DNA from: Candidatus Altimarinota bacterium
GTDB lineage: Bacteria > Patescibacteriota > Gracilibacteria > GCA-2401425 > JAJOLG01
NCBI GenBank assembly: GCA_021129445.1
Contig: JAJOLG010000016.1
Location: 1 to 5,748, forward strand
Length of the DNA: 5,748 nucleotides
Direction of reading: 5' to 3'
Shown here: piece by piece, positions 1-5,748 of the stretch
Position numbering within the stretch: the first letter of the stretch is position 1
Layout of the letters: the number at the start of each line of letters is the position of its first letter
Notes under the pieces: model-generated
What the model saw: the letters and a program-made list of their open reading frames with translations, nothing else
Told to the model about the DNA's origin: nothing
Database searches by the model: none
Program-made: the position numbers and the translations under genes

Positions 1-357
1 TAAATCTGAATTTGCAATTTCAAACATTTTTTTGTAAGTATCTCTTTCAATTTTTACATGCATTATCGGCATCATTTCAGAAATTTTTTCTCAAAAATTT
101 TCTGCCACAATTTCTTTTTTTTCAGAAACTTTATGTTCAGTTTTTTCTTTTTTAAAATCAAAATTTGTATCAATTTCATCAATAATATCAACATTTTTTT
201 CAAGTCTAATTTTTTTTAAATCATCTTCACAAAATAAAACTCTTCATTTTATTTTTTTATATTCAATTTTTTTTGATAAAACATATCTGTCAAGTGTGCG
301 AAGTGAAATTCATGCGATTTGTCATGCCTCTTTTCTTGTGATGCTGTAATTTTTCAT
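1..357 (-). CDS. HTH DNA-binding protein, MerR/excisionase-like, N-terminal part
   Basis: Partial gene; 119 codons are visible and it continues past the left edge. With UGA read as Gly the frame is open throughout, with four TGA codons (residues 12, 16, 38, 89) and no GGN. Residues 4-51 read as a small winged-helix/HTH_17-type domain: YSITRKEAGQIAGIS, then the recognition-helix-like SLRTLDRYV, then a wing-like segment KKIKGRVLFCEDDLKKI. This pattern is typical of MerR-like and excisionase-like DNA binders. Residues 52-100 are an acidic/lysine-rich linker, followed by MHVKIERDTYKKMFEIA, which may start a second, perhaps coiled, region. The start at 357 is the only ATG after an in-frame TAA (390-388). 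It diverges from hisS across a 125-bp gap containing a palindrome that it might bind, but nothing shows the target. The HTH call rests on pattern; the function is unknown. Confidence 0.75.
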
Positions 358-392
358 TGTAAAAAATGATTGTTTTTTAAAAAATTTTTAAA

Positions 393-420
393 ATTCTCAA
401 AAAATTTTTTATTTAGTCAA
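393..420 (-). promoter_or_regulatory. Possible promoter for the HTH gene
   Basis: On the minus strand TTGACT (420-415), a 16-nt spacer and GAGAAT (398-393) resemble a sigma-70 promoter upstream of the start at 357. The -10 matches the consensus at four of six positions. In such AT-rich DNA chance matches are common, so this is tentative. The same TTGACT plus 16-nt spacing recurs upstream of rpsJ. Confidence 0.3.
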
Positions 421-436
421 AAAAATTTTTTTGACT
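415..436. repeat. 22-nt perfect palindrome between divergent genes
   Basis: AGTC, seven A, seven T, GACT: a perfect dyad of 22 nt. It lies between the divergent HTH gene and hisS and puts a TTGACT box on each strand. It could be an operator, perhaps for the adjacent HTH protein, or simply two back-to-back -35 boxes joined by an A/T tract. A/T tracts are frequent here, but the GC-containing AGTC/GACT ends make pure chance less likely. Confidence 0.5.
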
Positions 437-458
437 GATGAAAAAAAAATATGAAGAT
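431..458 (+). promoter_or_regulatory. Possible hisS promoter
   Basis: TTGACT at 431-436 is a good -35 match. With a 16-nt spacer the -10 would be GAAGAT (453-458), only three of six consensus positions; TAATAA at 460-465 is a better -10 word but too far away (23 nt). The -35 half is plausible, the -10 uncertain. Confidence 0.25.
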
Positions 459-482
459 GTAATAAAATAAAAAAAATTTTTT

Positions 483-1817
483 ATGTCAAAAAATACAGTT
501 CAAGCAAGAAAATTAAATGGTTTTCGTGATATTTTACCAAGTTTAGCAATTCAAAAAATTGAAATGCTAAAAAAAATTTCTGAAACATTTCAAAGTTTTT
601 GATTTGCTCCAATTGAAACTCCGCACCTTGAATATGCTGATGTTTTAGTGTGAAAATGAAGTGATGAGATTCAAAAAGAACTTTATCGTTTTGAGGATCA
701 TTGAAAGAGAGATGTTGCATTAAGATTTGACCAAACTGTGCCCTTAGCGAGGTTTACTGTGGAAAATTTGCGTTTGCAAAATATTTCCTTGCCTTTTAAA
801 AGGTATGCAATTTGAAATGTTTTTCGTTGAGAAAGGGCTCAAAAATGAAGATATCGTGAGTTTACTCAATGCGATTTTGATTTTATTTGAACAAAATCTC
901 TTGCCTCTGATGTTGAAATTATTCAAGTAATTTATTCGACTTTGAAAAATATTTGAATTGAAAAATTTACAATTTCCTTGAATAACAGGAAAATTATGAA
1001 TTGATTTTTTGAGTATTTGTGAGTTTTAGAAAAATCTGAGTGAATTTTGAGAATTGTTGATAAAATAGCGAAAATTTGAGAAGAAAAAGTTGAAAAAGAA
1101 TTGATTGAAACTGAAAAAATTTCTTTTGAAAATGTAAAAAAAATTTTAGAATTTGTGAATTTAAAAGAAGAAAATTTTTCCGATAAAAAAGAATTTTTTG
1201 AAAAAATTTCTGAATACAAAAATTTTTCTGAAAAAATAAAAAATTGAGTTGAAGAATTGGAAAAAATTTATGAAATTTTGTGAAAATTAGATATTCCAAA
1301 AAATTTTTACAAGGTAGATTTTTCAATTGCAAGAGGGCTTTGATACTACACTTGAATGGTTTACGAAACAACTTTGGACGATTTGCCGTGAATGTGATCG
1401 GTTTGTTCGGGTTGAAGGTATGATGATTTGACAAAATCCTTTTCAAACGATGATATTTCGTGAGTTTGAGCATCAATTTGACTCGATAGGCTTCTTGCAG
1501 CACTTGATGAACTCGGTTTAAGTGAAGAAAAAAAATCTCCTGCAAAAGTTTTGATTGCGAATATGGATGAAAAATTTTTGTGAGAAATTTTTAAAATTTG
1601 AGAAAAATTGCGCAAAAATTGAATTTTTACCGAAATTTATCCAGAGTCTGTAAAATTACAAAAACAATTTAAATTTGCTGATAAACAAAAATTTGAATTT
1701 ATTTTGATTTTGTGAGAAAATGAGATAAAGGATTGAAGTTTTACTTTGAAAAATTTAAAGAATGGGGAGCAGGAGGGTGTTTGAGATTTTGAGGAGTTGG
1801 TGAGAAAATTAAAATAA
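483..1817 (+). CDS. hisS: Histidine--tRNA ligase
   Basis: 444 aa, normal for bacterial HisRS; charges tRNA-His with histidine in the cytoplasm using ATP. The class II core is complete: [10 protein letters not shown] near the N-terminus (residues 10-19), TPHLEY of motif 1 (46-51), [12 protein letters not shown] (79-90), motif 2 FRGERAQKGRYREF (114-127) with QCDFD after it, the HisRS signature ARGLGYYTGMVYE (283-295), GGRYDDL (310-316) and motif 3 GASIGLDRL (329-337). The C-terminal anticodon-binding domain covers about 354-444 (AKVLIANMD, then FILILGENEI and [11 protein letters not shown]). The gene holds 29 TGA codons, many at invariant glycines, against 6 GGN, so it is intact only if UGA is Gly. 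ATG 483 is the first start after an in-frame TAA at 468-470. There is no Shine-Dalgarno; the leader is A/T only. The 3' end overlaps the opposing nucleotidyltransferase gene by 9 nt. Confidence 0.98.
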
Positions 1818-2753
1818 CTCATCCAAAATTTTTACCCTTAAATCCTCATTATGAAATTTCAAAAAATCATCAGAAATAATTATTCAAAAATTATTTTTGA
1901 TGTTTTTTTTCTTTTTTTCTGCTCTTTTTTTTCAAATTTTTCTCAGAAAATTTTCAATAAAATTGAAATTTAGAATTGTTTCAAAAATAATTTTTATTTT
2001 ATTTTGTCAATCCTGCGAAGGCGGGAATCCGGTATAAATATGTTTTATTCAAAAATCTTTAATCCACTTATTTTGTTCAAAAAAATCCTTAAAAAATTTT
2101 TTTTCTCAAAAAACTGGTATTAAAGTTGCAGTCCAGATTGCAAGGTAAATATCAAAATTTTTGTATTTTTTTACCTTTTCAAAAATTTTTTTTTCATTTT
2201 CTGAAAAATCTTTTTCAGAAATTTGAATTTTTTCAAGATTGAAAGATCCTTTTTCACTCGTAAAAAAACTTAAACAAAATCTTCAAGCGATTTTTTTTCA
2301 ATGTCTGCGAAGTCAAAAAATGTGTAATAAAATAGTCAAAAAAAATCTACCTGTCCAAATTTTTCAATTGTCAAAAACTATAAAAAGATCAATATCGCTT
2401 TTTTCGTTTGCACTTCAAAAAGCAATTGTATTTCAAATAAAAATTCATTTTACAAAAGGACAAAATGCGAAAATTTTTTGGTATTTAAAAAATTTTTTTA
2501 AAAATTTTTGTGAGTAAAAATTTTTTTGTAATCAGTTGGAAAAAAATTTTTTTACATCAAATTCTTCGAATTTTCAAGTGTTTTTTTGGTGAAAAAATTT
2601 ATTTTTTTCATTGAAAAAATTTTTATCAAAATAAGATTTTTTTTCTTCATTTTGAATTTTTTTTCACTCAAAAAATTTTTTTTCCTCATTTATTGAAATT
2701 TTTTTATCAAAAATCAAAAAAAATTTTTTCAAAATTTCAGGTGTAATTGTCAT
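1809..2753 (-). CDS. Nucleotidyltransferase-domain protein (CPR-type)
   Basis: 314 aa. A nucleotidyltransferase (Pol beta superfamily, MNT-like) core is clear: GNTIAFGSANEKSDIDLFIV at 107-126, with the GS pair (113-114) and the metal-binding Asp pair D120 and D122. The following WTGRFFLTILLHIFGLRR, then GKKIAGRFCLSFF (133-164), and the later DIYLAIWTATLIPVFG with NKWIKDF (201-234) fit a family that I recall as common in candidate-phyla genomes and whose substrate is unknown. Residues 1-95 are Lys/Phe-rich and unrecognised. Near the C-terminus FHNEDLRVKIL (300-310) also fits the family. Fifteen glycines are TGA and three GGN. Residues about 240-249 are encoded by a GC-rich palindromic repeat. 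The ATG overlaps the yjjX stop (TAATG), implying co-transcription and coupled translation. The gene ends head-on against hisS. A role in RNA or nucleotide modification is possible but not shown. Confidence 0.85.
2006..2035. repeat. GC-rich REP-like palindromic element inside a CDS
   Basis: Positions 2011-2032 are about 68% G+C, in strong contrast to the flanking poly-A/T. TCCTGC and GCGGGA (2011-2016, 2021-2026) pair around a GAAG loop with one G-T wobble, flanked by GTCAA and ATCCGG. From memory this closely resembles the dispersed hairpin repeats of the GTCATTCCTGCGAAGGC/GGGAATCC type found in many bacteria. It is read in frame as part of the nucleotidyltransferase (TGFPPSQDG, residues 241-249), between two family-conserved segments. 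Whether other copies exist in this genome cannot be seen here. Confidence 0.6.
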
Positions 2754-3292
2754 TATTTTAAATAAAATTTGTTAAAAAATGGGGGAATTGCAGATAAAAA
2801 TGCAAAAACAAATTGGTCTGTTCTTGTTAAATTTCAATCGGACCACGCTCAAAAAGCTCATCATTTTTTGCTTGCATTTTTGTCTTTTGTCTCTTTTCCG
2901 AGAATTATTCATAATTCTTCACCATCTTCATAAATTCATTTTTCAAATTTTTCCGGTACTTCCATAAAATTTGAAAGTCAAAAATGTCAGTTTCAGTTTT
3001 TATCCAAAATGTAAATTGCTCAAAATAAATATGCTTTTTCTCAAATTTTTGTTGTTCATCATTCCATTCAAACAAAAAAATTTCATTCGATTCACTTTTT
3101 TTTCAAATTTTCCGCACGATTTTTTGCTCATTGCATATTTTCTTCAAGTGAAATTGGCATATCCGAAACATTAGAATTCATTTTTTCTCAAATTATTTCG
3201 ACTTTTTCACCATCAAAATAATTGCATTTTGCAATTCATTCTTCAATTGCCTTCAATTTTGCCGGGTTTGTTGTTCAAATTATGAATTTCAT
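2753..3292 (-). CDS. yjjX: Inosine/xanthosine triphosphatase, YjjX/DUF84 family
   Basis: 179 aa, the usual length of the family. These enzymes hydrolyse ITP/XTP, keeping damaged purine nucleotides out of nucleic acids. Family motifs in order: N-terminal IIGTTNPAKLKAI (4-16), VSDMP (42-46), QGAKNRAENL (54-63), FVGMEGG (73-79), a segment GEELGIILGKET (124-135), and GGAFGAWSDGNLTRTDQF (144-161) followed by AFLSAIPPF. TGA encodes 20 of 23 glycines, including those in GTTNPAK and MEGG. The ATG at 3292 is the only start after an in-frame TAA (3319-3317). Its TAA stop shares one base with the ATG of the downstream nucleotidyltransferase, so the two form an operon with likely translational coupling. 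Family assignment is strong; the exact substrate preference is inferred from the family. Confidence 0.9.
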
Positions 3293-3308
3293 AAAAATTG
3301 TTTTTTTG

Positions 3309-3336
3309 ATTTTTAATTAAAAAATTTTTTTGTCAA
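3309..3336 (-). promoter_or_regulatory. Possible promoter for the yjjX-nucleotidyltransferase operon
   Basis: On the minus strand an exact TTGACA (3336-3331), 16-nt spacer and AAAAAT (3314-3309) lie just upstream of the yjjX start. The -35 is perfect, the -10 matches four of six positions. It overlaps the -35 of the divergent PRC-gene promoter candidate. Confidence 0.35.
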
Positions 3337-3358
3337 AAAGTTTTGTTGAATTTATGAA
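3330..3358 (+). promoter_or_regulatory. Possible promoter for the PRC-barrel gene
   Basis: TTGTCA (3330-3335), a 17-nt spacer and TATGAA (3353-3358) match the sigma-70 consensus at five and four of six positions, with a predicted leader of about 30 nt before the ATG at 3394. The rest of the 3293-3393 gap is A/T tract with nothing else recognisable. Confidence 0.4.
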
Positions 3359-3393
3359 AAATTTTTTTATTTTTTTAAAAATAATTTTTTTAA

Positions 3394-3909
3394 ATGTCAA
3401 AAATAAAAAATACAGATTCATTCAGAGAAACAATTTGATTAAAGGCATTTTTTGATGAAAATACAAGGCTTCCCTTGTGAGTTTTGTCAGATATTGTGAT
3501 TGATGCAAAAAATTTGAAAATTGAGTGATTTATTGTGCAAATGTCGCTTTTTTGAAATAATAGTAAAGTTGTAAAACCATCTGCGATTTCAAGATGGTCA
3601 GGGGATTTATTTGTTTCTGAAAGTGCGATAAAACCTTTAGATTACTACGATTCCGTGAAAAAAATTTTAATTGAGCAAAATTCAATTTTACGGAAAAAAG
3701 TTTTAAGTGAATCTGGTGAAAATATTTGAAAAGTTTATGATTTTATTTTTTCAACAGCATCATTTTCATGTTTGTCAATTGTTGTGAGAAAAAATTTTTT
3801 TGGTTTATTTTTTTACTGAAAGGAGAGAATAATTTCAAAAAAACATATTTTAGATATCAATAAAGATGCAATTATTGTTAAAGATAAAATTTTAGCAAAA
3901 GCTGTTTAA
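3394..3909 (+). CDS. Double PRC-barrel domain protein
   Basis: 171 aa, cytosolic by appearance: no signal peptide or membrane segment. Two PRC-barrel-like repeats are visible. The first spans about 14-85 (IGLKAFFDENTRLPLGVLSD, then VIDAKNLKIEGFIV, then SESAIKPLDYYD). The second spans about 97-165 (ILRKKVLSESGENIGKVYDF, then FSCLSIVV, then RIISKKHILDINKDAIIVKD). Each shows the typical order: glycine turn, IG/LG-V-D strand, later strand I-V-D/K. PRC barrels occur in RimM and in various small RNA- or membrane-associated proteins; tandem forms are frequent in candidate-phyla genomes, with no established role. Six of nine glycines are TGA. An in-frame TAA directly precedes the ATG, fixing the start. 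Residue 100 is the window's only CGG codon. The stop overlaps the opposing M23 gene stop. Confidence 0.8.
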
Positions 3910-5177
3910 TCCAAGAATTTTAAAGGATTGACAGGTTTTCAATTTTCGTGAAATTCGAGATGTAAATGCGGTCAGGTTGTCAAAGGTCAAGCTCATGGGG
4001 TTCACGGCATTCATCAAGTTAATGCAAAAATTTGTCATTTTAAAACAATATCTCATTCCTTTACAAGAGATTTTGAAATGTGTCAATAAACCGTTTGAAT
4101 ACTTCATTTGTGGGCTAAAATTATGTAGGCATATCACATTCAGTCTGATCATCATTTTTCAACTTTGTAAACAAAAGCGTTTGCTGGTGCATGGATTTTT
4201 GTTCATTGTTTAGCACGAATATCAATTGCATAGTGTTTTATTCAAAATCTTTTTTCATATTCTGGGTCCAGAAATTTTGCGGTGATTCAGCGATTTTTGT
4301 CAATCGGCCAAATAAATTTTTTGTCGTCCAAATCAGAAAATCAGATTACATCATATGGATCATCGCTATTTTTCTTGATTTCATTTTTTCAAATTTCAGA
4401 ATTTTGTTCAATTTTTTGTATTTTTTCGTATCAAATATTGATTTTTTTGTCAATTTCTTTTTGTTTCAAAAGTACTTTTTTTGTCTCCAAAAGAGATAAA
4501 AGCATTGCTTTTTTGTTTTCTTTGAGTTTTTCTTCAAAAAGATTTTTTTGTTGAGAATAATATTTTGCAAGTGTTTCTTTTGCATTTTTAATTTGCAATA
4601 ATTCTTGTGAGTTTTCCAAAATTTTCTGATCAAGTTTAGAAATTTCTTTTTTTAATCTTGCATTTTTTGCGATTTCATCGGATTTTTTTTCTCAAATTAA
4701 CTCATAACTTTGAAAAAATCTCTGGCTAATTTTTCAAATTATTTCAAAATAATTTAATTCTTTAAAATAATTTCAAATTCAATTTTTTGTAAAAAATAAT
4801 TTTACAAAATTTTCTTCTCAGTTTGTTTCAATTTTTTTTTCTTCTCTGTGTAATTTTAAAATAAAATTTAAAAATTCCTCTTTATTTACATCTTTTACAA
4901 AATCAATATTACTTTTTTCTCAAATATTTTTTTCCAAATTTTTTTGAAATTCTCTTCTTTTTTCCAAAAATATTTTTTTCTCCACTTCTAATTGTTCCAA
5001 TGTTTTTTCCAAAAGATTTAATTGAGTTTGCAAAGAAAATTGCTTATCCAAAATTTTTTCAATCTCATTTTGAATTTTTTTATTTTCATCATTTAACTTT
5101 TTCAAAGTCTCAGAACTCGCAAAAACTCCTGAAAAACAGGTTAAAAAAATTATTATTGATGTGAAAAATTTTTGCAT
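3906..5177 (-). CDS. Secreted coiled-coil M23 family metallopeptidase
   Basis: 423 aa. Residues 1-20 form a signal peptide (lysine, hydrophobic IIIFLTCFSGV, likely cleavage after VFA-20). Residues about 22-260 are mostly Lys/Glu/Leu/Gln-rich coiled coil, as in EnvC-like cell-wall hydrolases. The C-terminal LytM/M23 domain begins near FIWPIDKNRGITAKF (288-302). It carries the zinc ligands H315 and D319 (KHYAIDIRAKQGT), H366 in VYGHIS, and H404/H406 in TTGPHLHLEF, preceded by a glycine-rich loop (388-397). All key residues are present, so it should be an active Zn-dependent peptidoglycan endopeptidase acting outside the membrane. TGA supplies 27 of 28 glycines; without recoding only N-terminal and middle fragments remain. 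An in-frame TAA at 5183-5181 fixes the start. A weak promoter candidate is TTGCAC (5224-5219) with TATTTT (5202-5197). The 3' end is stop-to-stop with the PRC gene. Confidence 0.93.
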
Positions 5178-5243
5178 TTTTTAAAATTTTTTCAAAAAAA
5201 TAAAAATTTTTTCATCAAGTGCAAAAAAAATTTTTTTAAATAC

Positions 5244-5280
5244 AAAAAATCTCAGAAAAAATTTTTCTGAGATTTAAAAA
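5244..5280 (-). terminator. Rho-independent terminator of rpsJ
   Basis: Positions 5247-5275 form a near-perfect inverted repeat: AAATCTCAG then A/T, then CTGAGATTT, with the arms continuing through the A/T core to leave a short loop. On the minus strand it lies 24 nt after the rpsJ stop and runs into TTTTTTGTA, an intrinsic-terminator layout. The flanks of this 121-bp gap hold only A/T tracts and a second small palindrome at 5290-5305 overlapping the rpsJ stop. Confidence 0.75.
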
Positions 5281-5298
5281 TTTATTTTTCGAATAAAA

Positions 5299-5628
5299 TT
5301 ATTCGTTTAACATTTTAATTTCTGTATCAACTCATGACGGAAGAGCAAGAGTTTTTAAAGTTGAAATTGTTTCGTTTGTTGGATTTGAAATATCAATCAA
5401 TCTTTTGTGAGTTCTAATTTCAAATTGTTCTCTTGCATCTTTATTTACAAAAGTTGATTTATTTACAGTATATTTTCTAATTTTAGTTGGCATTGGAATT
5501 GGTCAAGCAATAATTGCTCATGATTTTTCAATTGCTTCGATTATCGAAGTTGTAGCTTGATTAATGATTGCTTGATCGAATGATCTTACAATAATTCTAA
5601 TTTTTCAAGTAGATTTTTTTGGTGCCAT
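5299..5628 (-). CDS. rpsJ: 30S ribosomal protein S10
   Basis: 109 aa, the normal S10 length. S10 sits in the 30S head and also pairs with NusB in antitermination complexes. Conserved blocks in order: [17 protein letters not shown] (9-25), the extended-loop segment [20 protein letters not shown] (36-55), [20 protein letters not shown] (61-80), and LALPSGVDTEIKM (94-106). All four glycines (8, 37, 42, 99) are TGA, including the invariant GPIP glycine. The ATG at 5628 is the only start after an in-frame TAA (5649-5647). No Shine-Dalgarno is seen. Unusually, rpsJ is followed by a terminator and a cell-wall peptidase rather than rplC; what lies upstream is outside the window. Confidence 0.98.
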
Positions 5629-5685
5629 AATAAAATTAATTATTTTTTAGTTTTTTAATTTACAGATTTTTTTAAAATCCAAGAA

Positions 5686-5713
5686 ATATTATTTGAAAAA
5701 AAATTTAAGTCAA
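5686..5713 (-). promoter_or_regulatory. rpsJ promoter
   Basis: On the minus strand TTGACT (5713-5708), a 16-nt spacer and TAATAT (5691-5686) lie about 60 nt upstream of the rpsJ ATG, giving a leader of roughly 50 nt. This is the best promoter-like pair in the window. A nine-T run on the minus strand further upstream (5731-5723) might be the tail of another gene's terminator, but its stem is not identifiable. No gene is seen in 5629-5748. Confidence 0.55.
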
Positions 5714-5748
5714 GATAAATATTAAAAAAAAATGGCATAATTTCAAAT

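Noticed and set aside
460-465. TAATAA as the hisS -10 box
   Set aside because: It lies 23 nt from the TTGACT box, too far for a standard promoter, and A/T words of this type are everywhere in the gap.
994-1545. 183-codon open frame on the minus strand across hisS
   Set aside because: It is antisense to clear HisRS motifs; TGA on the coding strand appears as TCA on the other, so antisense frames stay open artificially. Its composition resembles no protein family.
483-1817. UGA read as tryptophan (mycoplasma-type code) or as selenocysteine
   Set aside because: TGA sites align with conserved glycines, dozens occur per gene, and TGG is used for Trp.
2239-3174. Plus-strand small open frames across the nucleotidyltransferase and yjjX
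   Set aside because: The minus strand reads as two complete proteins with family motifs; the plus frames are complementary shadows.
3220-3236. Inverted repeat AATTGCA-TTT-TGCAATT
   Set aside because: It lies inside the yjjX coding sequence with no T-tract or regulatory position, and is short enough to arise by chance in A/T-rich DNA.
3977-4499. Plus-strand open frames opposite the M23 gene
   Set aside because: They lie over the conserved M23 catalytic domain on the other strand, are Phe/Ile-rich shadows of Lys/Glu codons, and have no homology I recognise.
5290-5305. Palindrome CGAATAA-AA-TTATTCG at the rpsJ stop
   Set aside because: The loop is only two bases and on the rpsJ strand it is followed by A rather than T, so it is not a convincing terminator; the hairpin at 5247-5275 fits better.
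5723-5748. Start of another gene or a full terminator at the right edge
   Set aside because: The ATG at 5732 is followed by GCA TAA, and only a T-run on the minus strand is visible without a complete stem.

Overview
This is an AT-rich, gene-dense window (roughly a quarter G+C by eye, about 92% coding) from a bacterium that reads UGA as glycine (translation table 25). In-frame TGA sits at family-conserved glycines in every gene. Examples are the HisRS ARG-LG-YYTG and SGGRYDD motifs, the S10 GPIP loop, the YjjX FVG-MEGG motif and the M23 TTGPHLH loop. By hand count about 105 glycines are TGA and about 16 are GGN, and all six complete genes end in TAA. Trp is still TGG. This code is known only from the candidate phyla Gracilibacteria (BD1-5) and Absconditabacteria (SR1); the window alone does not separate the two. 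Read with the standard code, every gene except the stop-poor edges appears shattered.

Layout. 1-357 (-): N-terminal part of an HTH (MerR/excisionase-like) DNA-binding protein running off the left edge. 358-482: divergent intergenic region centred on a 22-nt perfect palindrome with a TTGACT box on each strand. 483-1817 (+): hisS. 1809-2753 (-): CPR-type nucleotidyltransferase, converging on hisS with a 9-nt overlap and carrying a GC-rich palindromic repeat in frame. 2753-3292 (-): YjjX/DUF84 non-canonical NTP phosphatase, whose stop overlaps the nucleotidyltransferase start (TAATG). 3293-3393: divergent intergenic region with overlapping -35 boxes. 3394-3909 (+): double PRC-barrel protein. 3906-5177 (-): secreted coiled-coil M23 metallopeptidase, converging on the PRC gene so that the two stop codons share one TTAA. 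5178-5298: intergenic with a strong rpsJ terminator. 5299-5628 (-): rpsJ (S10). 5629-5748: rpsJ leader and promoter. No stretch above 300 bases lacks a gene.

The genes form short transcription units: yjjX plus the nucleotidyltransferase look like one coupled operon, while hisS, the PRC gene, the M23 gene and rpsJ each appear alone. Functions are housekeeping (tRNA charging, ribosome, nucleotide-pool cleaning) plus cell-envelope remodelling. No tRNA, rRNA, CRISPR array or transposase gene was seen. The most notable points are the extent of recoding, near-absence of CGA/CGG codons, an in-frame palindromic repeat, stop-to-stop gene overlaps, symmetrical divergent promoters and an rpsJ separated from the usual S10 operon.
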